Source: Thermoanaerobacter thermocopriae JCM 7501
GTDB lineage: Bacteria; Bacillota; Thermoanaerobacteria; Thermoanaerobacterales; Thermoanaerobacteraceae
Direction: 5' to 3'
Assembly (NCBI RefSeq): GCF_001310975.1
Contig: NZ_BAZY01000005.1
Location: forward strand, 16,001-80,000
Length of the DNA stretch: 64,000 nt
Below, in pieces: positions 56,977 to 64,000 of this stretch (positions are counted from its first letter, which is position 1; each line of letters begins with the position of its first letter). Both the position numbers and the translations under genes were made by a program. The notes under the pieces were generated by a model. The model was not told the DNA's origin, did not search any database, and was given only the letters and a program-made list of their open reading frames with translations.

Positions 56977-57007
56977 AGCGCTTTGCTTTAAGGCAAGGCG
57001 CTTTTTT
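56977..57007 (+). terminator. Intrinsic terminator after the tail genes
   Basis: AGCGCTTTGC pairs with GCAAGGCGCT (one G-U) around a 6-base loop, followed by six T. Confidence 0.85.
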
Positions 57008-57043
57008 ATATGCAAAACTCAAGTTGAACGGAGGTTTAAGACA

Positions 57044-57463
57044 ATGAAAACAGTATGGAACTGGGTGCAGGCGGTTTTTACTGCTATTGGCGGATTTCTT
57101 GGCTGGTTTCTTGGAGGGCTGGATGGATTTTTATATGCACTCATCGCTTTTGTAGCCATTGACTATGTGACCGGGGTGATGTGTGCCGTTGTAGACAGAA
57201 AGCTTTCGAGTGAAGTCGGAGCCAAGGGCATCTTTAAGAAAGTGCTTATATTTGTACTTGTGGGTGTGGGACACATAATCGACAGCCAGGTTCTCGGCAA
57301 CGGAGGGGCAATCCGGACAGCGGTGATTTTCTTTTACCTGAGTAACGAGGGAGTTTCAATTCTTGAGAATGCAGCACATATAGGACTGCCCATTCCTGAA
57401 AAGCTGAAGAACGCATTGGAACAACTGCATGGCCACTCAAATGAGGAGGATGAAAAGAAATGA
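57044..57463 (+). CDS. Holin (phage_holin_4 / TcdE-like family)
   Basis: 139 residues with about three membrane segments ([59 protein letters not shown]) and a charged C-terminus ([10 protein letters not shown]). YVTGV and the [17 protein letters not shown] segment are typical of the Cph1/TcdE holins. Forms the membrane lesion that lets the amidase out. GGAGG precedes the ATG; stop overlaps the amidase start. Confidence 0.92.
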   Translation: MKTVWNWVQAVFTAIGGFLGWFLGGLDGFLYALIAFVAIDYVTGVMCAVVDRKLSSEVGAKGIFKKVLIFVLVGVGHIIDSQVLGNGGAIRTAVIFFYLSNEGVSILENAAHIGLPIPEKLKNALEQLHGHSNEEDEKK

Positions 57464-58464
57464 AGCTTTTTACAAAATACATGACGCGAAACGATTGCTA
57501 TACAGCAGGCCGCAAAATCACGCCTAAAGGAATCATGGTACATTCGACGGCTGTGCCGGGTGTAATGGCGGCTGAGTGGTTTTCCCGTTGGAACAAATCT
57601 TACAAGGCCGGCGAAATAAATAGGCAGGTATGTGTTCACGCTTTTGTAGACGATAAAGAGGTTTGGCAATACCTGCCTTGGGATCATCGCGGGTGGCATG
57701 CAGGAGGAGCAGCCAACAATACCCATATTGGCTTTGAAATTTGTGAGCCTGCTGGGTTTTCGTATAAATCTGGGTCGGTAATGGTGGGTTATGATGCAGC
57801 AAAACAAGAAGATTATTTCCGTAAAGCGTGGCAGAATGCGGTTGAACTCTGCGTTATGCTCTGCAAGAAGTACAGCCTTAATGAAAATGACATCATCTGC
57901 CACTCCGAGGGATATAAGCTCGGTATTGCCAGCAACCATGCTGATGTGATGCACTGGTTTCCCAAGCATGGGGAGAATATGGACACTTTCCGTAAAGCAG
58001 TAAAAAAAGCGCTGGAGAACAGTACAGATATCAATACTGATATTGGAATTGGAGATATGGTGGAGTTTAAGGTCAGTGTAAAGAATTACTACCCCGGCAG
58101 TGTGGAAGTTCCAACGTGGGTCAAAAATGACTATTACCACAGGGTCACACAGACTTTATACAAAGGCAAGCCGGTCATAAAAGGCGGCAAAGAATGTGTT
58201 TTGCTTGGCAAAAAGGTTAAGAAATCCGGCGGTCAAGAGATTGCAGGCATAAACACTTGGGTAGCAAAAGAAAACCTTGTAATTGTAAACAGCATTCCTG
58301 ATAACAAGGGCAATAGAACCTATACAGTGCAAAAAGGCGACACCTTATGGAGAATAGCGGAAAAAGAACTCGGCAGAGGAACAAGATATCCGGAGATTAA
58401 GGAACTCAATGGCCTGACTTCAGATACTATTTACCCCGGACAAGTTCTCAAATTGCCGGAATAA
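57460..58464 (+). CDS. Endolysin: N-acetylmuramoyl-L-alanine amidase with LysM
   Basis: 334 residues. The N-terminal amidase_2/PGRP domain has zinc ligands in [30 protein letters not shown] and a [10 protein letters not shown] end. A middle SH3-like region ([28 protein letters not shown]) follows, and a C-terminal LysM ([30 protein letters not shown]) binds peptidoglycan. No signal peptide, so it depends on the holin. Overlaps the holin stop. Confidence 0.94.
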   Translation: MKLFTKYMTRNDCYTAGRKITPKGIMVHSTAVPGVMAAEWFSRWNKSYKAGEINRQVCVHAFVDDKEVWQYLPWDHRGWHAGGAANNTHIGFEICEPAGFSYKSGSVMVGYDAAKQEDYFRKAWQNAVELCVMLCKKYSLNENDIICHSEGYKLGIASNHADVMHWFPKHGENMDTFRKAVKKALENSTDINTDIGIGDMVEFKVSVKNYYPGSVEVPTWVKNDYYHRVTQTLYKGKPVIKGGKECVLLGKKVKKSGGQEIAGINTWVAKENLVIVNSIPDNKGNRTYTVQKGDTLWRIAEKELGRGTRYPEIKELNGLTSDTIYPGQVLKLPE

Positions 58465-58471
58465 CGATAAA

Positions 58472-58502
58472 GGACAGCTAATCGCGACTGTCCTAAGTTT
58501 TT
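58472..58502 (+). terminator. Intrinsic terminator after the lysis genes
   Basis: GGACAG pairs with CTGTCC around a 10-base loop, followed by TAAGTTTTT. Separates the late operon from the recombinase genes. Confidence 0.75.
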
Positions 58503-58517
58503 ATAGGAGGTGCTTGA

Positions 58518-58790
58518 ATGATAGAGGCGGCTAATCATTTACCATATAACCCGCAGGAAACGAACTATACAAAGATATCACAGGAGGAAATTCAAAGAGA
58601 GGTTGATTACTGGCGGGCGTACAAAATTCTGCAGAGGATGCTTAAGGCGGGACTGATTTCAGAAGAAGAATTCAACAAAATCGACAAGTTGAACCGCAAA
58701 ACTTTCTCGCCGATGTATGCACAGCTTATGCTAATTAGCTTGCTATTAGCGGCACACAGAGGTAACATGTCACATGCCCAAAGGAGGTGA
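58518..58790 (+). CDS. SHOCT-like small protein upstream of the recombinases
   Basis: 90 residues. ISQEEIQREVDYWRAYKILQRML and KAGLISEEEFNKIDKLNRKTFSP (two blocks) resemble the short SHOCT-type helical motif. Such genes commonly precede serine recombinases in clostridial prophages; role unknown, possibly directionality or stability. AGGAGG precedes the ATG and it overlaps the region just before the first recombinase. Confidence 0.72.
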   Translation: MIEAANHLPYNPQETNYTKISQEEIQREVDYWRAYKILQRMLKAGLISEEEFNKIDKLNRKTFSPMYAQLMLISLLLAAHRGNMSHAQRR

Positions 58791-58795
58791 AAACA

Positions 58796-60363
58796 GTGAG
58801 AAAGGTAACAAGGATTGATGGAAACAATGCTCTCCAAGCTTTCAAGCCAAAGGTGAGGGTAGCGGCTTATTGCAGGGTTTCAACAGACAGTGATGAGCAA
58901 ATGGCAAGCCTGGAAGCACAAAAGGACCATTATGAATCCTATATAAAAGCAAATCCTGATTGGGAATTTGCAGGGATTTATTATGATGAAGGCATATCAG
59001 GCACAAAAAAGGAAAACCGAACTGGACTTTTGAGACTGCTTGCAGATTGCGAAAACAAAAAAATTGACTTTATTATAACCAAGTCGGTCAGCAGATTTGC
59101 CAGAAACACAACCGACTGTATTGAGATGGTGAGAAAACTTACCGATCTCGGTGTTTTCATCTATTTCGAGAAAGAGAATATAAACACACAGCGCATGGAA
59201 GGCGAATTGGTGCTGACAATTTTGAGCAGTCTTGCAGAAAACGAGTCATTATCCATTGCAGAAAATAGTAAGTGGTCTATCAGACGTAGGTTCCAAAACG
59301 GAACATACAAAATTTCGTATCCTCCTATGGTTACGATTATGTGGATGGAAAGCTATTTATCAATAAAGAACAGGCTGAAATCATAAAGCGGATTTTTTCC
59401 GAGGCTTTGGTTGGTAAAGGCACACAGAAAATTGCAGATGGGTTAAATTTGGATAAAATCCCAACAAAGAGAGGTTCACATTGGACAGCGACCACTATCC
59501 GCGGTATCCTTAGCAATGAAAAATATACCGGGGATGTCCTTCTGCAAAAAACATATACAGATGAGAATTTTAAGCGGCATTATAATCGTGGTGAAAAGGA
59601 TCAATACATGATAAAGGATCATCATGAAGCCATTATATCCCATGAGGAATTTGAAGCCGTCAAAGAAATATTGAAGCAAAGAGGTAAAGAAAAAGGCGTA
59701 ATCAAGGGAAGCAGTAAATATCAAAACCGCTACCCTTTCTCGGGGAAAATCAAATGCGCAGAATGTGGCAGCAGTTTTAAGCGTCGAATTCATGGCAGTG
59801 GTAATCATAAATACATTGCCTGGTGCTGCACAAAGCATATAAAAGACGCTTCGGCTTGTTCAATGAAATTTGTCAGAGAGGATGGGATCCATCAGGCCTT
59901 TGTTGTTATGATGAATAAGCTTATTTTCGGACATAAGTTCATTCTAAGGCCATTGCTGCAAAGCTTAAAGAAAACAAATTACTCAGATAACATAACTAAG
60001 ATTCAGGAGCTGGAAACTAAAATAAAAGAAAATACAGAGCGGGTACAGGTGATTATGGGACTTATGGCCAAAGGATACCTGGAACCCGCTCTTTTTAATA
60101 CACAGAAAAATGAGCTGAGCAAAGAAGCAGCCTTGTTAAAAGAACAAAAAGAAGCCATAAACCGCGCAATCAATGGGAGTCAGACTATCCTTGTTGAGGT
60201 TGAGAAGCTTCTTAAATTTGCAACGAAAGCTGAAAAGCAGATTGATGCATTCGATAGCAAAATATTTGAGGATTTTATTGAAGAAATCATTGTGTTTTCA
60301 CAAGAAGAAATAAGTTTCAAAATGAAATGCGGGTTGAACTTAAGAGAAAGGCTGGTGAAATGA
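58796..60363 (+). CDS. Large serine recombinase 1 (one frameshift)
   Basis: About 523 residues. The resolvase domain has the catalytic serine in [13 protein letters not shown] and the SRFARNTTDCIEMV helix. The recombinase domain (restored PPYGYDYVDGKLFINKEQAE) is followed by a zinc ribbon (IKCAECGSSFKRRI...CC) and a coiled coil. One T is missing near 59325. GTG start at 58796 after GGAGGTG; the ATG at 58787 is inside that site. Probably part of the prophage integration/excision set. Confidence 0.9.
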
Positions 60364-60818
60364 TGAGCCATATACCTTTTGGATATACCATTCAGAACGG
60401 TAGGGCTGTAATTAATGAAGAGGAAGCAGTTAAGATTGAGAAAATATTTGAGGCTTACCTTTCCGGGCTTTCTTTAACCGAAGCAGCCCAAAAAGCGGGC
60501 ATTAAGCGCTACCACACATCTATTGCAAGAATGCTGGCAGATAAACGGTATGTTAAGGATAAATTCTATCCGCCAATTATCAGCAAGGACACATTCGAAG
60601 AAGCACAACTGGAAAGACGCAGGCGAGCTGAGGCACTTGGCAGGATTTATGAACATAAAGGAAATGAAAAGAAATGCCTAAATTTTAGGTTTCATGCTTC
60701 AATGCCAGATAATCTATATGATGATCCATTTCAGCAGGCAGAGTATGCTTATAGTCTTATTAAGAGCGAGGTGATTTCAGATGGCAATCAGGAATGTTAC
60801 GGTAATCCCTGCTCGTAA
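60360..60818 (+). CDS. Small recombinase-domain protein without the catalytic domain
   Basis: 152 residues. [40 protein letters not shown] and [20 protein letters not shown] match the DNA-binding recombinase domain of large serine recombinases, but the N-terminal resolvase domain with the serine is absent. The ATG overlaps the recombinase 1 stop. This three-gene arrangement occurs in clostridial elements; it may be an accessory subunit or excision factor. Confidence 0.8.
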   Translation: MMSHIPFGYTIQNGRAVINEEEAVKIEKIFEAYLSGLSLTEAAQKAGIKRYHTSIARMLADKRYVKDKFYPPIISKDTFEEAQLERRRRAEALGRIYEHKGNEKKCLNFRFHASMPDNLYDDPFQQAEYAYSLIKSEVISDGNQECYGNPCS

Positions 60819-62348
60819 ACGGATTGGAAATAGTGCAAAGGCTGAAGAATTGCCTAAGCTTCGGGTAGCAGCCTATTGCCGCGTATCTACGGACAGCGAG
60901 GAGCAGGCAACCAGTTATGAAGCGCAAATTGAGCACTACACAAACTACATTAAAAGCAATCCGGAATGGGAGTTAGCTGGCATATTTGCGGATGAAGGGA
61001 TTACTGGAACCAACACGAAAAAGCGTGAAGAGTTTAACCGGATGATAGAAGAATGTATGCAGGGCAAAATCGATATGATAATTACGAAATCTATCAGCCG
61101 TTTTGCAAGAAATACGCTGGACTGCCTAAAGTACATAAGGCAGCTTAAAGAAAAAAATATTCCAGTTTACTTTGAAAAGGAAAATATAAACACATTGGAT
61201 TCCAAAGGGGAAATCCTGCTGACCATTATGGCTTCTTTGGCGCAGCAAGAAAGCCAATCGTTAAGCCAGAATGTAAAACTGGGTATTCAGTACCGATATC
61301 AGCAAGGAAAAATCCATATTAATCACAACCGGTTTCTTGGCTATACAAAGGATAAGGATGGCAATTTAGTTATCGTACCTGAAGAAGCAGAGATCGTTAA
61401 ACGCATTTACAGAGAATACCTTGAAGGTTCCAGTATGCTACAGATAGCAAGAGGTCTGGAAGCTGACGGAATTCTGACAGGTGCAGGCAATCACAGATGG
61501 CATACCAGCACCATCAATAAGATTTTGAGGAATGAAAAATATATCGGTGATGCGCTGTTGCAGAAAACCTATACAGTAGATTTTTTATCGAAGAAAAGGG
61601 TGGCCAATAACGGCATAGTTCCTCAATACTATGTAGAAAACAGCCATGAGCCATAATCCCGCGTGAAATTTATATGCAGGTTCAGGAAGAGCTTGTCCGC
61701 AGAAGATGTGTGCATATAAGTAAGAACGGAAAGAAGAGAAACTACAGCAATAATCATCCCTTATCCCAAATGGTGTTCTGCGGCAAGTGTCATGAAGTAT
61801 TCCGCAGGGTTCATTGGAATAACCGAGGAAAGAAATCAATCGTATGGAGATGCGTCAGCAGATTGGAAAACACCGGTTTGTTTTGTACCGCTTCCACTAT
61901 ACTTGAAGATACTCTCAAAGAGAAGATTGTAGAAGCTATCAATATAGCCGTCAGCGGGAAAAACTCTTTCCTGGCCATACTGAAAAAGAATATTGAAACC
62001 GTATTAAACGAGGATTTGGACGAGAGTACGGCAGATATTGATAAAAGGCTGGAAGAGCTTCAAGCCGAGTTGATCCAATTGGCAAATTCAAAGGAAGCAT
62101 ATGATAATATTGTCAATGAGATTTACCGCTTACGGGACTTAAGGCAAGAAACCCTTTCAAGAAACGCTCTCCGTCAAGATAAGCGGGATCGGATCGCTGA
62201 GATGACGGACTTCCTTAATATGCAAACCGGTGGTATTACGGAATTTGATGATAAACTGGTTAGAAAACTAATTGAAAAGGCAACTGTATATAATGACAGG
62301 CTAGTGGTAGAGTTTAAGTCAGGGTTAGAAATAGAAGTAAACCTATAA
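60781..62348 (+). CDS. Large serine recombinase 2 (one frameshift)
   Basis: About 522 residues. Catalytic serine in [20 protein letters not shown], then [20 protein letters not shown], recombinase domain, zinc ribbon [16 protein letters not shown]...WRC, and a C-terminal coiled coil ending [13 protein letters not shown]. One G is missing near 61649; repaired, [20 protein letters not shown]. It overlaps the small protein by 38 bases. About half-length identity in layout with recombinase 1. Either enzyme may be the integrase. Confidence 0.9.
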
Positions 62349-62419
62349 GCTCGTATTAAGATAGCCGCCAGTAGGGGAAGAGTACTTATACTATTATAAA
62401 TAACTACAGGAGACATAAT

Positions 62420-62648
62420 TGGATTACCGATTGCGGGAGCAGAAGCAAAATGCGCTGGTTAAAAATGCAGAGCGTGAAGGAAGAAGCAGCGAATAGCTGA
62501 AATGACAGACTTCTTGAATGAACAGTCCTATGAGCTGGAGGAATATGATGAGCAACTGGTAAGGCGGCTTATTGAAAAAGTTACGGTATTTGATAATAAG
62601 CTGACCGTTGAGTTTAAGTCTGGAGTAGAGATTGATGTATTAATTTAA
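62420..62648 (+). pseudogene. 3' relic of another serine recombinase
   Basis: Translated piecewise it reads DYRLREQKQNALVKNAEREG, then [40 protein letters not shown] and EFKSGVEIDVLI. This parallels the last 75 residues of recombinase 2. A frame break lies near 62490. Only the C-terminal coiled coil is present, with no start. DNA from 62349 to 62419 shows no gene. It probably marks the element boundary or an older element at the same site. Confidence 0.75.
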
Positions 62649-62658
62649 AATGAACTTG

Positions 62659-62702
62659 ACCGCCGATTGAGGAGAAATACTTCTTGATGGGCGGTTCTTT
62701 TC
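62659..62702 (+). terminator. Hairpin at the right end of the recombinase region
   Basis: ACCGCC and GGCGGT close a stem-loop with an inner pairing (GAGGAGAA/TTCTT), followed by TCTTTTC. Likely terminator of the recombinase operon. Confidence 0.6.
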
Positions 62703-62764
62703 TATTTATACTTGGGGATAATCTAATAAATAAACACACTTGAACAATTACTCATATGTTTTTA

Positions 62765-62793
62765 TTGACAAACGGAGAATTGAGGTTTATAAT
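62765..62793 (+). promoter_or_regulatory. Promoter of the cadC-cadA-like operon
   Basis: Perfect TTGACA, 17 bases, perfect TATAAT, 55 bases before the regulator start. Confidence 0.85.
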
Positions 62794-62807
62794 ATATATG
62801 AAAGCTT

Positions 62808-62827
62808 ATTCAAGTGTTCAATTGAAT
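62808..62827. promoter_or_regulatory. Candidate ArsR/CadC operator
   Basis: ATTCAAGTGTTCAATTGAAT, an imperfect palindrome, lies just downstream of the -10 box. A related ACACTTGAACAAT sits upstream at 62735-62747. ArsR-family metal sensors bind such 12-2-12-like sites at the transcription start. Confidence 0.55.
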
Positions 62828-62847
62828 GATAAGGAGGTGATATAAAT

Positions 62848-63222
62848 ATGGCAAAAAAAATTCAACCAATTGAAAGATGCGACTGTGATGTAATACATGA
62901 GGAAATTGTAAATAAAGTGCGAGAAAAAATGCCTCAAGAAGAAACTCTATATAATCTAGCAGAACTATTTAAAGTTTTTGGAGATTCAACAAGAATTAAG
63001 ATACTCTGGGCATTAGATGAATCAGAGATGTGCGTTTGCGATATTGCATTCTTATTAAATATGACCCAATCAGCAATTTCACATCAGCTAAGAGTCTTAA
63101 AGCAGGCTGGACTAGTAAAGAGCAGAAGAGAAGGAAAGATTGTATTCTACTCTCTTGAAGATGAACATGTAAAGCAAATATTTGACCAGGGATTAATTCA
63201 TATTTCAGAAGAAAGTAAGTAA
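62848..63222 (+). CDS. cadC: ArsR-family metal-sensing repressor, CadC-like
   Basis: 124 residues. An N-terminal CDCDVIHEEIV arm and the ESEMCVCDIAFLLNMTQSAIS recognition region give the cysteines (CDC and CVC) of the CadC thiolate site that binds Cd(II), Pb(II) or Zn(II). The winged helix follows (SHQLRVLKQAGLVKSRREGK) and ends VFYSLEDEHVKQIFDQG. AAGGAGGTG precedes the ATG. It is 13 bases upstream of the efflux ATPase, which it should derepress when metal is bound. Confidence 0.92.
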   Translation: MAKKIQPIERCDCDVIHEEIVNKVREKMPQEETLYNLAELFKVFGDSTRIKILWALDESEMCVCDIAFLLNMTQSAISHQLRVLKQAGLVKSRREGKIVFYSLEDEHVKQIFDQGLIHISEESK

Positions 63223-63235
63223 AGGAGGGTCAGTA

Positions 63236-64000
63236 ATGTTAAAGAAGGAAGTAATTTTAGAAGGTTTAGATTGCGCAAATTGTGCAGCTAAAATTGAAGA
63301 TGAGGTTAATAAATTAAATGGAGTCAAAGCCTATATGAACTTCATGAACAAGACATTGACTTTAGAAATTGAATCAGAGCAAGAGTATAAGAATATATTA
63401 CAGCAAGTTAAAACCATAGTGCACAAGCACGAACCGGATGTGGTAGTGAAAGAAAAATCCGTTAACAAGAGCAATAAAAAAGTATTAATACTTGAAGGAC
63501 TTGGCTGCGCGAATTGTGCAGCTAAAATGGAAAAAGAAATAAGCGGTCTAGAAGGAGTTGAATTTGCTGCAGTAGATTTTGTTTCGAAGAAACTAACACT
63601 GGAAATAAGTCCGAAAGTCAACCGCTCTGAGTTAAATGAGAAGATTGAAGCATAGTAAAGAAAATAGAGCCAGATGTAAAGGTCATTTTTGAGGAGAATA
63701 ACTCCAAGACCAAAATAAACGAAAATAACGAAGAGGAAGAAGAAGGTGTCAACAAAAAAGAAATCATAAGACTTGTGGTCGGTGGAGCAATATTTGCCGT
63801 GGGAATCATCTTTAATTTCCAAAATTGGCTTGAGCTTACCTTGTTTATTATTAGTTATATCATAGTTGGTGGAGAGGTTGTCTTAAGAGCAATAAAAGGT
63901 ATTGCCCGTGGTCAGGTATTTAGTGAGCATTTTTTGATGAGTATTGCTACCATTGGTGCTTTCTTCGTTGGAGAGTATCCAGAAGGTGTAGCAGTTATGC
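63236..64000 (+). CDS. cadA: Heavy-metal P-type ATPase, CadA-like (5' part, one frameshift)
   Basis: The gene runs off the window. Two N-terminal metal-binding domains are visible (EGLDCANCAAKIEDEVNKL and EGLGCANCAAKMEKEISGLE), each with CxxC. One A is missing near 63651, where the frame stops at KIEA; repaired it continues IVKKIEPDVKVIFEEN, an acidic linker, and the first membrane helices (LVVGGAIFAVGIIF, TLFIISYIIVGGEVVL). Exports Cd, Pb or Zn using ATP. Co-transcribed with the CadC-like repressor. The phosphorylation domain lies outside the window. Confidence 0.9.

Overview
The host genes point to a thermophilic, low-GC, spore-forming Firmicute of the Thermoanaerobacter/Caldanaerobacter type. 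They are hypE, pgi, a short glgP, an S-box controlled metF-metH operon, the spore-coat operon cotJABC and rlmD. Host DNA is AT-rich; the central block (about 20-62 kb) is visibly richer in G+C and is a foreign element. The genus is my inference from gene content.

Layout. 1-11.4 kb is host chromosome: the hypE 3' end, a foldback repeat, a pepT relic, a nitroreductase, pgi, glgP on the minus strand, a SAM riboswitch with metF-metH, ybaK-like, cotJABC on the minus strand, then rlmD. 11.6-19.8 kb is one minus-strand operon starting at a small HTH regulator: a three-gene ABC-three-component (ABC-3C) like conflict system followed by a type III restriction-modification pair (mod, res). 20.0-30.8 kb holds plus-strand phage early genes: a sigma-region-4-like protein, SNF2 helicase, family A DNA polymerase, antirepressor, a primase/helicase, an iteron-like putative origin, a VRR-NUC nuclease and an ArpU/DUF1492-type regulator. 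31.1-33.6 kb is an IS66 element with a perfect 8-bp target duplication. 33.7-58.5 kb is a complete HK97-like siphovirus late region: HNH, TerS, two ParB-methyltransferase fusions, an amidoligase cassette, TerL, portal, protease, capsid, connectors, tail tube, chaperones with a -1 slip site, tape measure, Dit, tail-tip proteins, a GH18 tail protein, holin and amidase. 58.5-62.6 kb carries a small protein and three serine-recombinase ORFs, then a 3' relic of a fourth. From 62.8 kb a cadC-like repressor and a cadA-like P-type ATPase run off the window.

How it fits together. The prophage replicates with its own polymerase, primase/helicase and helicase. Late expression is probably switched on through a duplicated promoter element beside the ArpU-like gene. 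Integration is by large serine recombinases. The divergent left arm carries defence genes under a repressor-type promoter. The most unusual part is the cassette at 37.6-40.6 kb. It has an amidoligase, a neighbouring paralogue that has lost the catalytic HxH residues but kept the same C-terminal tail, and a gamma-glutamylcyclotransferase.

Caveat. More than 25 reading-frame breaks occur across the window, in host, IS and phage genes alike. Wherever a product could be reconstructed, the break is repaired by adding one base (twice, two bases), usually in a short homopolymer. This looks like systematic base loss in sequencing, so I annotate the restored genes and state each break.
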